64,000 bases of DNA from Wuchereria bancrofti. Taxonomy: Eukaryota > Nematoda > Chromadorea > Rhabditida > Onchocercidae. Of this stretch, positions 24,342 to 38,277 are shown piece by piece. A model generated the notes under the pieces. It saw only the letters and a list, made by a program, of their open reading frames with translations, ran no database searches and was not told the origin of the DNA. Where the stretch lies: assembly GCA_005281725.1 (NCBI GenBank), contig SSBO01000012.1:384012-448011 (forward strand), written 5' to 3'. A program made the translations under genes and the position numbers. Positions within the stretch are counted from its first letter, which is position 1. Every line of letters starts with the position of its first letter.

Positions 24342-27300
24342 TTACTTTAAATTTATTAAGAGTAAGTGAGTAAATAAATTTTTCTGCTCCTTTAAAACTA
24401 CCAAGTTTGCATTACTTTTACCATATGAATAATAAATATAAATCTGAAATTAAAATTAAAATAAAGAAATTGAAAAAGCTTTACCTTTGCAAATTTTGAT
24501 AAGCGAAAATACATAAAAAAGGTAGCAATGAATAATGCAGTAGAAATAGCACCCAAACTTAATGCAACAACAAATAATCCTTCCCTGCTAATAATACAAC
24601 TATTTGTTGTTAGCACTGAAACAAATATTACTTATCATTGATAATTCCATTTTGAATTTACTCATTATCATCAATTATTATCACATCCTCATTTATGATA
24701 GTTGACATTACTAAAACACTTTATCACACTAATACTATCATCAATGATTGTCATCAATAGTTGACATTAGCACTTTTCAGTAATAGCTTCTTCACATTAA
24801 CAATTATTATTATCATCATCGACTAATTGCTTTATCAATTTATTATCATTAACATTTATCATTAACAAATTTTTTTTGGCAATCAAAATTTTTCTCATAG
24901 ATTAAATTACACATTTCAAAAATATTGAAAAGATGCAATTACTGAGTGAAAAAATAACTTAAAATGAATCATAACAAAAATTTACCTTTTTCATTTTTTA
25001 ATTGACTAGCAATTGGTGGCTCTTCATCCAAATCATAGATAATCAATTGGCCAGCAATCATTGTTGATGCTAAGCCATTATTATTATCATGAATCGATGG
25101 TGATACTGTGTCAACATTTTGAGCCATCAAATGATTGTTATTTTCTGGATCAATAATAGATGTTAATGGCTTATCAGCTAGTCGAGCTGAATCCCAAAAC
25201 ACCTACAAATAATCAAGTAAAAGAAATGAAAATTTTTTTCTACAAAACTTTGTTTTTTTTTTTTTTGTTAGTCTGAAAATTTTAAACATGACAAAATTTA
25301 TTATAGCTAAAAAAAAAAAAAACTTTGTAAATAAATGTGCAAACAAACTGTTTTATTATTCGCAAAAGTTTCATTTACTCATTATCTTTAATTGATAACG
25401 ATAATACCTTGAATGTTTTGATTTTATCACCACGTCTATATTTTTCTTTTATATTTGATGATTTTGTTGTCATCTTAGTCATTTTATTTTCTTCCATCTA
25501 TAAATTGAAAAAAAAAAGACAATTTTTATTTAATCACGTAGCGTGAGGTGACGTAAACGAAACATTTAATTTAATTATATGTAAATTCATTTTTCCATTT
25601 TATGCTAAATAAAATAATTTAAAAAAAAATGGTTTTTTTCATGCATAAAAAGGAACAATTTTAGAATTTGTGGCCTTCTATTCTTTTTTTTTCTTTTAAT
25701 TTAACAAATGTGAATTTTCTTCTCTTTTAATTTGATAAAAAAAAAGAAAAAAAAGATTGAAATTTGAAATTTGTGTTGCGCTTTTTTTTTTATTTAATTT
25801 AATATGAAATTTCAAATTTTGTTTGATTTTTTTTTTTTTGAGCATTCATTTAATGGATTAAACTTTTGCAATATATATTGTTATTATTATATTAATAATT
25901 TTTATCAAAATAAGTCAAAATTAAATTTTTTCCTTTTTTTGAAAAGAAATTTATATAGTTTTTGTTTTTTTATTAAGATGAAAAAGCAGTATAAATTTCA
26001 AATATTATTATAGTAACCTGATTTATTAAATAATCATAACTTCGCATAAGTGCTCGACGATTTTCCACCGAATCATGAAACATTTTCTGCAACGAATCAG
26101 CATTTACTTCATCCGGTAAATTAGCCAAAAGATCATTTAAATTAGATCCAATTGTTATATCTTCATAATCAGCTTCTCTATATCCTTCTGAAATATGATA
26201 TTAATGTAAAAACAAACATTATTTGAATTTTCTTTTCAAAAACAAAATTAAATTTGAAATTTATTTTGATAAAATTATTAATTCTAATTAATTTCATTCA
26301 ATCAAATGTTAATATAATTTCATTAAACTGATAATACAAATGAATTATAGTATCGTCAAAATTTATTACAAACAAATTTGCATTCATTAATCCTTCTTTT
26401 CGTTTTTTTTGTTTTTTTGTTTTTTAAATCGTTGATAAAAATATTGTTTTAATGAATATTTTGTTTCTAATTTCTTTCGTCTCTTTTTTTTTTGAACATT
26501 ACTTTTGGTAATTTGTTTTCCAGTTTCTTTATCAACATGTCTAGTGTCAATATTGTAATCATCAGTTGTTTCAAAAATTGTCGTCACCAATGCCTAAAAT
26601 AAAATTACTGATTAATATTTGTTAAAATGCTCAAAAAAAAGATGAAAGTATTAAAAAAAGAAAAGAATTTTATAAATCAAAAAAAAAAGGCCATGTTGCG
26701 ACAATTTTTATAAATGTTACGAACAAGCAAACAAAAAAATAAATATGTTGCAAACTGCTTTTCTCCATTTATTTATTTAATTTTTCCATTTTCTTTTTTT
26801 TTTTTTGTAAAATAAAAAATAATAAATAGAACTTTATCAGTTGCTGTTGGCATTTTCTGTTTTGCTATTATCCTTGGATGTTCATTTTGCGCTAATGTCG
26901 TAAATTCTAATTCATCATAAATTCCATCATTTTCTTCATTTTCTACCGTATTCCTTAAAATTAAATGCAGATAAAAGTCTTTTTTAACTTTGTTAAATTC
27001 CAAAAATTATAATCATCATTTAATTTACATGAAGATTTGTCCTATACTAATTATTACGTAAGTTAATTAAATTTTTACCCTTTTAAATTAATCTATTTCT
27101 ACATACAAAAAAAAAGCAAAAAAAAAACAAAGTTCGACATCAGAAATTTCAAAATAGAAGTTAAAAGTTTTTTTATTCTATCCTCCAAAAAGAAAGAAAA
27201 AGCTTTTTTCTTTATTTCAATCAAAAAATAAAATTTCTTTTAGCATTTTACAAATTAAACCTAGCATTTTCTTCTGAATATTCATCGATTGATTTTGCAA

Positions 27301-30300
27301 TAGTTGCCATTTCATTTTCCAAATTTTCAATTTTTGACCTTTCTCTGTTCTTTGCTGATTTTATAGTCGATGATGTTAATGAAAACGGTTTTATCCGTCC
27401 GGAAATTTCTTGCTCTTCATATATCTCGTTTGTACTGTATGCATTATTACCAATTTGTGATGAACATGACGGTGGCTAAACTTTTTTTTTTTCAGTTGAA
27501 TAATCATAATTATTTATTATTTTTTCTTTTCATTTCACTAATTAATCCATTTTCATGTTTTAACTTTTAATATTTGCAAAGACATTTTAAATCTTTTTAG
27601 AAGATAGTAAAAATTTTCATAGAAAACTGAAAATTAACAAAAAATTAAAAATTTCTTCCTCTCTTCTTTTTAATTTTTATTTTTCAAAAAATATTTTACC
27701 GTTATTCCACTACACATTCCTTCTTTTTTCATACACATTTGAATTTGACAAAAAAACCAAACACCTGGTCGATCAGCAAATTTAAATACCATACTTTCAC
27801 CATAAGCACGTTGCAAATCAGGTGAATATCGTATACCCGTAATGAGAATTGGATCAATTGAACATCTGCATTATCCTTTTTTTTTTTTAAATTTTTAATA
27901 AAATTTTAAAATTAATCAACAAAACTGTACAATAAATTATCATTTTCCATATTTAAATTCAATTACTAACCCATTTGAATCAATAACTTCGCTACGTTTA
28001 CCAAATCCATCAGTGACATAACAATTACTAATAAGTATACCATACATTTCTGTAAATCATCAAAAATGATAATATGAAATTTTTATTGAATTAAAATATA
28101 TGATAAAATTTTTTTTTAGATAAGAAAAAAATTTCATTTAATTCTCTTTTCTTTTATTTTTAACATAAAAAAAAAAAAATAGGATAATGTAATAATACTT
28201 GCAATGTAATATTTAAAAAATATGGAAATCTTTTTAAAATTGAATAATAAATTAAAAATGAATAATAATGATTAAATATTATTGTAATAAATGATTAGCA
28301 TTTTAAAAAATTGAAAAATTTATTACGATCATCACAATGCCATTGATGAAGCACTCGATCACCAATTCGAGCATACTTAATTCTAGGTCCAGCAGGTTTC
28401 CCAGCTTCAATATCATCAATACTACTTGCATGAATACTATATGAGCAACCTGGAATTGGATGACGTGCTTCCATTTCTGTTGTTGCAATCATACTGAAAT
28501 TATCAGATGAATAATAATTAAATATGATTTCATTTTCATAAATAATATAAATTTCCCCTCTCTCTTTTTTCTGAAATTATCATAATTTTTAAGTAATATT
28601 TAATAAATCTATGATAGAGCAGCATATAAATGATAGCTTAAATTAAATTTAAACATTTTCATTTTCATAAAGAATATGAATTTCCCTCTTTTTTTTTTTT
28701 AATGAAATTATCATGATTTTTTTAAACATTATAAATCTATGATAGAGTTTATCAATGTTAGTTTAAATTATGGTTAAATTGAAATTTGAAATGTTTTTGT
28801 TGATCCTTCATTGTTATTGTAACATAAACAATGTATATATATATCTTTTCATAAAGTGAATAGATATGACTAATCTGATTAAAATTAAAAATAAAAAAAG
28901 AAAAAAAAATGAAAAGCTAAACTTACAAGAGGGAAGGAAAAATCCTTAAAAGCTATTTTTTATTTCTAAAAATTTTGAAACTTACAAGTCGATAATTATT
29001 TTCTCATATAGATTATTCAGTAATAACTTAATTGCCTAATTCTTACTGTTGCACTTAATTTTGTTGAAACATTAAAATCAAATAAAAAGAGTACCACTGA
29101 AAAATGAAAATAAGAAAAACGTTTTAGAAAAAAAATAATTAAACCTTAAAAAAAGAAAAAAAAGGTAGGAGAAATGGAAACAGGAAATATGGCCTAAATC
29201 TAAATTTTTACTCCTATTTTTACATCCTCTTTCTCTGTCCCTCTCTCTCTCTTTCATTTTCTCTTTCTCCCTTTGACCTACTTTTTAAAGATATAATTTA
29301 AAATTATATGTATGCATATAAAGAATGAATGCTATAATTACATCTATTAATAAGATTCAAATTTCACTCCTTTTACAGCAATATTAATTATCTAACTTTA
29401 ACCAATCATTTCATAAGTATGAAATAAAATTATTTCTGATATTAAACAAAAAAAAAAATTTTTTTTATTTTCAAATTTATAAAACAATAACCAAAATTTG
29501 TTCCAAAAAAATTTTGTTTGTATAATTTTACAAAGCAATAATTGAAATTTATTTGGAATTTATTAATAATTTATTTTATTTGGAATTTATTAATAATTTA
29601 ATAAATTAGGAATTTATTAATAAATTATTAATAATTTAAAAAAGAGAAAAAAAAAATGTTTTTTTCCAAATTATACCTAACACCAAATTTAGCAGTTAGT
29701 CCATGGCTGGCTTCCTCGAAAAAACATTTAACATGAAATGCTTGATCAACTTTTGTAATAAATAACTGAAATTATTATAGTTCATTGATTAGAATACACA
29801 AATTAAGTTAAATTCTATTGATTTAATTAGCAATCATTTCAAATGCTAAACAAAATATAAATTAAAATACGAAATTCTTTCTCATCTATAAATCCAAAAG
29901 AATTTTAAAAATTTAAAATTGCTCAAAATTCAAAAAATAAATAAAATTTAACGTAATTAATTTTGAATTTTATCAAAGTGTTAATTTTTTCAAAAATTTA
30001 TAAATGATTAAGCAGATTATTGGAATAATTTTCATGAGCAAACCGTATGAAATGAAACAACTATGGTAATGCCATAATACATTCCTCGTGGATCAATCTG
30101 AAATAGTTTTCAAAATTTGAAAATTGTTTACAATTAAAATTAAAATAAACAAAATTTAAAACAGTATTATTGTGTAATCATCAAACTGTTACGGCTTAAT
30201 GTTAGTCATTGCAATAATATGTCTAGCTTCTATTCTAAAAAAAAACGAACTTTGACCTAAGATTAACAAATGCTGGGACAATATCTAAGGAAAAGCGGAA

Positions 30301-31321
30301 CAAATGCAATTAAAGAGTTTCAGCGATTATACTTTTTGCTAATTATCTACAATTAATTAATTAATTTAAACTGCCAAAATGTAACACATTCAAATGTGTC
30401 AATTTTTAAACTACTTCAGTTTATTGCAATTAAATTAATTTAATAATTAATACACTAAAGTTTTCTTTCAAAATGACGAGTGCTTCTAATTTTTTCGTTT
30501 TCTTAAAATATTTGCTGCATTGAATAATTTGAATATTTATTATACAATCGGATTAAGAGAGTTTATTCCGGATTACTTACGGATCGTAAGCTTCTCATGC
30601 CACATGTTCCAAACTTTAAAAACATATGTGGTTTCGTTGTCCTTTCCTGAGCAAAATTATCCTTAATGCATGCGGAATTGTCTGCTTTTCCTTTTGCATA
30701 AATTCGACCTGTGAAAATTTTACAAATTTGTAATTATAAGAAGAAAAAAAGCACGGAAGATTATTAAATTATTTAATTAATAATAATTATTGATTGATCT
30801 TAGGATGATTTTTTCATTATTACTAACTATTATTAATATTATTATTTTGCGAATTTTTCACATTTATATTAAGATTATTATTATTATTGTTATTATTATT
30901 ACTATTATTTATAATTCATAACCAGTAACCAGTTTATATGCCAAATTATTTTAGTTGATGTCAAGGAGATAAATACTTTTTGATTTGATGGAAGCAAATA
31001 GCAATGATAAAATTAATACAAAATTAATACCATAGAATAATTTAACACTAATAATTACAAATGATGCATATTAAAAAGAGTAATTACTATTTCTGCAATA
31101 TTTTTTTCAATTTTAATTTATTAATAATAATAAGAATAGCATTTACTATTTTAATATTTTATTATATTAATCAAATTAAGCTAAAAGTTACAACCATTGA
31201 ATATTTTTCGAGTTTTAACAAAAATACGAATTTCTTCATCAAGACATTCGATATCTGGATCACCAATGATATCATTATCAATTGTTATTGTTGCCACATA
31301 ATCCATTACTAGTAACAGTAT
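24342..31321 (-). CDS. Cuticlin-like ZP-domain protein with C-terminal transmembrane segment (first exon not found)
   Basis: A surface or secreted matrix protein of the nematode cuticlin/CUTL type, expected to polymerise through its ZP domain. Exons, 5' to 3' on the minus strand: 31321-31195, 30708-30581, 30097-30044, 29765-29677, 28493-28327, 28049-27971, 27865-27700, 27475-27261, 26953-26833, 26593-26503, 26187-26018, 25497-25408, 25202-24986, 24615-24485 and 24443-24342; all phases agree, 648 residues. The ZP domain covers about residues 20-275. Its signature pieces are IECLDEEIRI, GRIYAKGKAD, FKFADRPGVWFFCQIQMC and GITPPSC. An acidic, Ser/Asn-rich linker follows, with a basic EKYRRGDK stretch (possible cleavage site, and an RGD), then a hydrophobic segment at about 584-608 (GLFVVALSLGAISTALF) and a 40-residue tail. 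The 5'-most exon opens with a hydrophobic ILLLVMDYVATITI, the end of a signal peptide. It has no usable upstream ATG, so a short first exon lies upstream. Which CUTL paralogue this is cannot be told. Confidence 0.93.
28531..28785. repeat. Old tandem duplication in a ZP-gene intron
   Basis: A unit of about 130 bases starting with CATTTTCATAAATAATATAA is repeated, with substitutions, from about 28660. Both copies share AAATTATCAT, AAATCTATGATAGAG and a TAAATTA end. It lies inside the intron 28494-29676 and has no coding effect. Confidence 0.7.
29546..29636. repeat. Tandem TTTGGAATTTATTAATAATTTA units
   Basis: Three to four partial copies of an AT-rich unit of about 22-30 bases containing GGAATTTATTAATAA, in the same large ZP-gene intron. 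Confidence 0.7.
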
Positions 31322-34300
31322 CTTTAAAATATAAAAATTTTTGTTTACAATTGCTAAATAAACAAAGATGGTCAAGAGATGAAAGGTTGTTTATTTGATT
31401 ACTTGTTTACAATAACATTATGAACAAAAATGACAAAAGTGATAGAAGGAAAAGAACAATTTTAACAATGCGTTAATGAATACATTGTTAATTAAAATTT
31501 AATTATCTTATCCTTTCTTTTTTTTTCTTTTTTATTATCATTATTTTTTTTTATTTAATGATGTTTCTTCTAAAATTATACGGAAATTTTCATTATTTTT
31601 TTGGAGAAATTTAATTTTATTAATGTTTTATGAGTTACTCAAATTTTTGTAAGCTAATTGAGTAAATTATACCGTTGCTAGTAGCATTTGTATGGAAAGA
31701 AAATAATTCATCGCCCGTTTTTCATAGTACAATGATTCCGGAAATTTCTTTGTTTATTGATATTTCTTCTAAAATTATACGGAAATCTTTACCTAATATC
31801 TGGAGGTATCTAATGTTATTTCTATTATTGTATTGTGTACAAAATTATTAATTTCAGCGTCATTAAAAAACAAACCAAAAATTTTTTGAATTTTAAATAA
31901 AACCAAAATTAAACAATTTTATATAAATGCATTTTTTTAAAGAAATATTATTAAAAAAAAAACAAATCACTTATATTTCTTATAAATCTCATTTGCTATA
32001 AATTTTAAAATACGTCGTTTTTTTTTAATAAAAAAAAAAACAAATATTCTTGAGGAAAAAATCTTTTTTTTAACTCTTTATTTGCTTTTTTTAAAGTCAA
32101 ATATTTTCTAATAAATTAATAAAGATTAAAATTGCTTAATTACTGGAAACGAAAATATTGCACTTAATAATTGTTAATGAAATGAATAAATTAAAATATA
32201 TTAATTCTAGAAAGGAAAATAAGCGAGTAAAAAATTAACAGAACGATTAACTGAATTGTTTACTTGTTAAAATGAATAGAAATGATCAAAAACCCTTGAA
32301 TACATCAATGATAATTAAGCTAATCATTAAAATATCATGCATAAATAATAATATTTAGTTAGATCTATGAATAAAAATGAATCAAAATGAATTTCTGCTT
32401 GACAAACCTTTAATGACATATGCAATGGTCATCTGATGAATTATTTATGAAATGATGATCGGTTGACAATTATGGAAGTTTGGAAAAGACTCACAATAGA
32501 AACAGGAAGATAGAATAGGATTTATCTTTTCCTGAAATATACCGCCTCATCTCATTTCAATCCAAATTATCATTGTCATCATCCTACTTTTTTTCACCTC
32601 CGCCTCTTACATCTTCCATATATGAATACTCTCAGAAATGAATCCTCGATTATTCCATATAACTATTATTAAAAATTATAGCAAAAAAAAAAAATCAAAA
32701 AAAAAAAGAAACCAAAAAGCTCTTATTTACTTTTTTTCATTTTAACATTTGCATATTACTCTCTTTTAATTAACTTCATAATGAGAAAAGGAAAGAAAAA
32801 CAACTTTAGCAAATTCGTTTTTTACTTTTTTAAATTTTAGCAAAAAAAAAAGAAAAGGCAAAATTTTTAAATTTCAATTACAAAAGTTTGATTTTTAGTA
32901 TGAGTGTTTGGTACAAATATTGAAGTGAAATTTTAGTTAAAATTAAAAATTTGAATAAAAAAGAGGAAAAAGTTTCAGATTTTTAATGAACATTTCATTC
33001 GTATTTTATTTGTTCTGTTTCATTCCTTCACACAGAAGGGAAATTTAAAATACTGAAGTACAAGATATTTAAATGAAAAAGTATTAAATATTTTTAAAAA
33101 CATTTAAATATTGATTTCTAAGTTTATTTCAAATGATTTTATCAAATATTTTTTCCCATTTTTAGTAAAATAGAAAATAAATTTTCATTTTCTATTTTGC
33201 TTTCATTTCAAATAACAATCTGATAGTTTATGTAACAAAATATTTAAACTTACAATTGTAAAGATCTTTTTCAAAAATAACTAAAAGTCGAAGTAATTCT
33301 CGAACAGTTCAAATAATTGAATTCAATAGCAATACCTCGAAAAATTTTCCGCATCTTTAAATATTATAATACATTTTTTCAAAAAAAAAAACATAGAATA
33401 TTTTATTTCATAACAATTTAGCAATTTTATTCAAATTAAATATTAGGATAAAATTTTTTGTAGATTATTCTAATTAAAGAAATAATTTTGCCGCAAAATA
33501 TAAAGTTCGTAATACTTCTTTTCTTTTTCTCTGCATTATTTTATAAAATATTAAAAAAATAGCTCAAAAGATTTCAAAAACATTTTTCTCTATAGAATTT
33601 TTTTTGCTAGTTCGTTTATCTAAAAAAAAAAATCAAACAAAGAATAGTTACATTTATAAAGCAATCATTAAGGAAAATTATTAATTACTATGGCGAAAAA
33701 AGTGAACCATACGATTTTTCGCAATTTTTTTTTATTCAATTTATTGCTTTTTATTACCAATCAATTTCAATCGCTTCAGTTAATCTTTTCTTGAACTACA
33801 AAATAATATATCTTTCTTCTTTTCCTCAATCATCCATATTTCTGCTTACAAAATGTACGACCAGTTCAGATAATTTGAATAATTTGTTAAGTGCAATTTG
33901 AAAAATTTTGATGAAAATTTAAAATTTATTATTTATAATTCTAACTTTTGATAAACTTCTCAAAATTGCTATTGAAAGTTTTTTTTAATTCTTGCTTTAT
34001 GGGACTGTCTATTTTTAGTACGAATTTATCGTTTTTTATTTTTATTTATTTGTTTATTTATTTGTATTTTCACTTATTTATTTATTGATAAATTTGTTCA
34101 CTAAAAATTTCAAAAATTGATATTTCCTGATCATCAATTTCCACAATCCGGCGATTGAAACCATTTCCTCAGATAGTTGTGATATGAAAATTAGTACGTG
34201 AATTGATAATGATATAATTTTTAAATTGTAAATTTCATAACAAACATTAGAATGAGGTAGCTTTTTAATTGGATTGAAAAAGAAAATTAATAGAAAGAAA

Positions 34301-34619
34301 ATTAGACAAGGATAACTGCTCCAATTTATGATAATCTAAATAATAAATTAAAGAAAAACAAAACCGTTGGAACAATTTTTTGCATTTCTTCTTTGGCTGT
34401 GGTGTTTTTTAAGAAAAATAGTTTTTTTCTCGTATTTTCTAAATCAAAAATAGTGTTTCAGTAAACAAAAATTAAAAATAGAGTATTTTCTTTTTTAAAT
34501 AATACTTTCTCTTTTTGATGATAAAATTTCAGCTTCAACTTGTAAAACTATTAAAATCGACACTTATACGCGTGCCAAGCGGTGCTAGAATTGTTGAAAA
34601 CAATATGGCCCAATGGAAT
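31322..34619. other. Upstream region of the ZP gene, no second gene seen
   Basis: It should contain the missing first exon and promoter of the minus-strand ZP gene, but I could not choose one. A direct repeat with the core TTCTTCTAAAATTATACGG occurs at about 31564 and 31761. The rest is AT-rich without coding character. Confidence 0.5.
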
Positions 34620-34813
34620 GGCATCAAAGTGACATACCTTATGAGAAAAGCTTATCAGAATGATACACTACGTGAAGCATCAAAGTGGCATACTATATGA
34701 AAAGGATATCAAAAGGATGTATTGAGGAAGATGTCAAGGTGATACACTTCATATGGGAGGGATATCAAAGTGATGCACTATGTAGAAACGATATCAAAGT
34801 GACATACTTCACG
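34620..34813. repeat. Degenerate minisatellite of about 27-33 bp
   Basis: Seven decayed units built on ATCAAAGTGATACACTATGT followed by GAAAAGGAT-like bases, with unit lengths varying between about 27 and 33. ATCAAAGTG recurs at about 34622, 34677, 34766 and 34793. The block is more G+C-rich than its surroundings and accounts for a 61-codon open frame starting at 34515. I see no splice sites joining it to anything. Confidence 0.75.
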
Positions 34814-36316
34814 GATTAACACCGACATATATATGTATATTGTTATGTAAATATGTATTGGTATAACTGTGAAAATGGATTCATCTATTCAAATTTATGT
34901 CACTTTTAAAACATATTTAAAGTGTGCATGTGTGTGTGTGTGTGTATATGTATGTGAAATATAATCAAGACTGAATCATTAATTACAAATTATAAGAATT
35001 TTGTTATTGAGAAATTTAATTTTAAACCTTTTTTCATCATTTTTCATTTCAATTTCTCATAAAATTCTAAAAATTCTTGATTATTTTGTCAACTTGTAGC
35101 AACAATTTAGAAAATTTATAACAATTTACGTAGACAAAAATGTTAATTTATATTTGTTAAAAAAGATTATTTGATACATCGTTGCAATTCTTTCCATACT
35201 CCAATTATTTCTGATAGCATTCTCAATTTTTTCGCCGTAATGATCTGAAAATCTTATCAAATATCTATATTTTTCATAATATGAAATTAAAAACGATAAA
35301 TTTGTTTCATTCACTAAACTAGTCTTTTTGTTTTTTTCAATCCATATTCAATTTCTTCCTGGCTCATCTTTTTCCCTATTTCTGCTTCTCTCTCTCTTTA
35401 TATCGAAAAGTCTCACAATAGAAAATAATTTTGTCTTTTTTTTGAATGAAATTTTAAATAAAATATTTCAAAAATGATAATTTAGTTATTCCATTTCTTC
35501 AGAAATATTCTCAGCATGAGGGCTTCCACCTCCATCCCTTTTATTCCTCTTATTTTTTTCTCTCTCTCTCTTTCTTTTTCTCCCTCTTTATTCCTCTCTG
35601 TGCTTTTTTTGTTATAAATCATTAAAATGTGTTTGTTATTCGTCCCTATCCAAAATACCTTTTTATAGTTCTCTCTTAAATCAAACTACCCACCCACTGA
35701 GCCAAGTAAAATTGTCGATTAAAAAAAAAAAATTATATTAAATGAACAATGAATTTTATATAGCTGTTTTCAAACAAAAACAAAAAACAGAAAATTTAAC
35801 TCAATGAGTAAAGATCTGTTTCAGAAATTTTAAATATTGGAATTGTATTAAATTATACAATTAACAATAATCTAGCGATGGTATCCAAATAATATTGCAC
35901 AACAGTAATTAAATAATTAAAATGCTGATAATTGTCTATTGGAATCGTTTCATTTTTTTTTTTCTAACATCGTCTGTTAAATTTTTTTATAAGCGATTTT
36001 GTTGAAAAATGCATAAAGTAATGAAGCTAACATATATATATATATATGTGTAATCTTTTAAGTATATGAGATTTTCATTTTTTTTGATTAAATTATTACT
36101 ATAATTTGTTTACATTGAGTTTTATTGAAAAAGCGATAAGTATGTTCTACTTAATAATACTATATTCTTGTTGTTGATTTATTAAACATATTTAAAAAGA
36201 GAAATTCAACTAAATAAATTGAAATTTCACTAAAAATTAAACGAATTTCAATTTATCCATAGATGGTGAATTTGTATAATTGAGGATTAGCTGCTTAAAA
36301 ATTATCTACTGGGAAA
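34814..36316. other. Gene-free sequence
   Basis: AT-rich sequence with a (TG)n run at about 34925-34945, CT-rich patches at about 35385-35400 and 35560-35590, and a TA run near 36032-36046. No gene supported. The open frame on the minus strand at 35126-35314 has no splice or family support. Confidence 0.55.
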
Positions 36317-38277
36317 TTACTTGCTCCAAGAATTGCTTCCAGAAAAAAATTTAATATTCAGTAAAAAAATTACAAATTGCTCACCTTGTTGGCCTTGGTG
36401 AAAAAATTCTTGGTAATGCAGTTTTCATCGATTCTCTAAATTCATAAATTCTTTAATTTAATGAAAATAATTGATAACTGTTATCATTACCATTACCATC
36501 ATCGAAGGATAACTCTGTATGAAATTTAACTCATAGAAGAATTTTCAGAAATTTATTTCCCTAATTTTGTAAATTATACTTTTGTTCTGGTATTTCTCTA
36601 AATTAGCGAAATAGCAATTTTTAATAATCATAAAAAAAATAATGAAAAAATAAATATATGTGCATGTAGCGGTTTTTTCACTTCTTATTCAAACACAATT
36701 CTGGTAATAGAAAATTGAAAAGAAAACAAAAATTTAAACATCAATGTATAAAATTTTAATAATTCATGTATGGATTTTTCCAAAAAGAAAAAATACCAAA
36801 TAAATTGAATTATTTGAGAAAAAAAATTGGAAAACTAACTTTCCAGCTTCATTATAAGCATATTCACCAAAGTTTCGAACAATTAAACAAAATGATTGTC
36901 CATCTCGTTTATTACAAATTTTACTAGATTTAGTAGCAACCTAAATTCATTATTATTATTTCCTTTTTTTTTCATAAATAGACATTTGTTTTATTGTCTT
37001 AATTAAATTTAAAATATTAAAGAAAAAAAGGAAGGGAAAAAAAAGAAAGAGAAATGTTCACATCAAGACATGCGCAAAATGTATCATCACAATATTTTCT
37101 TCCTCGTTGCTCACTATAGCAATCATCATGTTCAATGCAACATTGATTAATTGATTCTGTAAAAAAATGATTTAATTATAAAAGAAGAAATTCCATCAAT
37201 ATTTAACAAATTAATTTAAATGAGAATAATTTATTCAAATTAATTTAAATGACAATAATTTAACATATCGATCCTTTTTGTTCTTGTATTCTCTTTTTTC
37301 ATTTTTCATTCTGATTATATGTTTTTTTTTTTAATTATATTTTTCATAGAATAATAGATGTAAAACATATTTGGTGCTATGATCTAATTTGCTAGAAATG
37401 TTAAATTTAAAAAAAGTTTAAAATTTATACAAAAATTATTGCTAACAATATATGCTGCAATGTTTGAAATGATTCATTTTTTTTCCTTTTTCGTTTTCTT
37501 CTTTCGTTTTTTAATTAGCTAATTATTGTTTAATTTAAATAAAAATGGCAAACTTTTCAATCGTGGACAATCGCGATCAATTTTAGATTCACTGATAAAT
37601 TTAGTTAAAAAATCAACACCACATTCCCATGTTATCCCTTCATTAGCTAATTTACCATTATTATCGGTGCTGTTATTATAGCTATTTCTTATATTTCTTG
37701 CTGAAAAGGAAAAATAAAGTAAAAAACAAACAAACAAACAAACAATCAAATAAACAAATATTTGACCAGTTTATTCTCATACTAAATATTTAAAATTTTG
37801 TGGAAGAAGCAAGAATTAATCTATTTAATTAACTACCTGCACTTCTTTATTCATTTAATTAACTATTTGTTATTTAAATTATTTAAATGCTACTAATTAT
37901 TCAGTTTTACAAATTGTTTGCCAAAGCTAAACGACAATTCGAAACTTCATTGGAATTTTATTGAATAATAATAGGAAGAGATTAACTTGATATAGAAATT
38001 TACTTTTCTGTGATTTTTTGAACCTCAAAAAAATGATTTACTAATTCATTGGTCAAGAAATCACATAATCTTGTAAAGTATTCAGAAATATTTGATACTA
38101 TGATTTAATTTTAAAAGACAGCTGACGTATCGCAGTAGATTCAACTTCGCCATGAAGTGATATGTGCGCCTTTGTAAAAGTTTGATACAATAGCCTGAGG
38201 TCAAAGGGCATTGGTCCCGATTCAATGCAGGAAGCATAATCGCCATAAACTAATATTATTCCAGCAAATAGCCACAT
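36317..38277 (-). CDS. Secreted phospholipase A2-like protein
   Basis: Small secreted protein of the phospholipase A2-like superfamily, expected to act on phospholipids outside the cell. Six exons on the minus strand: 38277-38127, 37700-37554, 37156-37062, 36940-36840, 36435-36385 and 36335-36317. The phases close to 188 codons including the stop. The start ATG at 38277 gives a signal peptide (MWLFAGIILVYG). Exon 3 holds the PLA2 active-site signature CCIEHDDCY, with the catalytic His and Asp, followed by CDDTFCACLD. Cysteines continue in exon 4. The usual YGxxCGxGG calcium loop is not visible; the matching place reads GITWECGVDFL, as in divergent nematode PLA2-like proteins. The middle exons are secure. 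The exon 1 donor (GTCAGC) and the 19-base last exon are the least certain parts. I know of no precise orthologue name. Confidence 0.82.

Noticed and set aside
28303..28488. Second open frame over the ZP exon at 28327-28493
   Set aside because: It is a shifted-frame shadow of the ZP exon, which carries the conserved cysteines in the other frame.
35126..35314. Minus-strand 62-codon open frame (SDHYGEKIENAIRNN)
   Set aside because: Some coding texture, but no family resemblance, no partner exon, and an internal acceptor would shift the frame. Not enough to call a gene.
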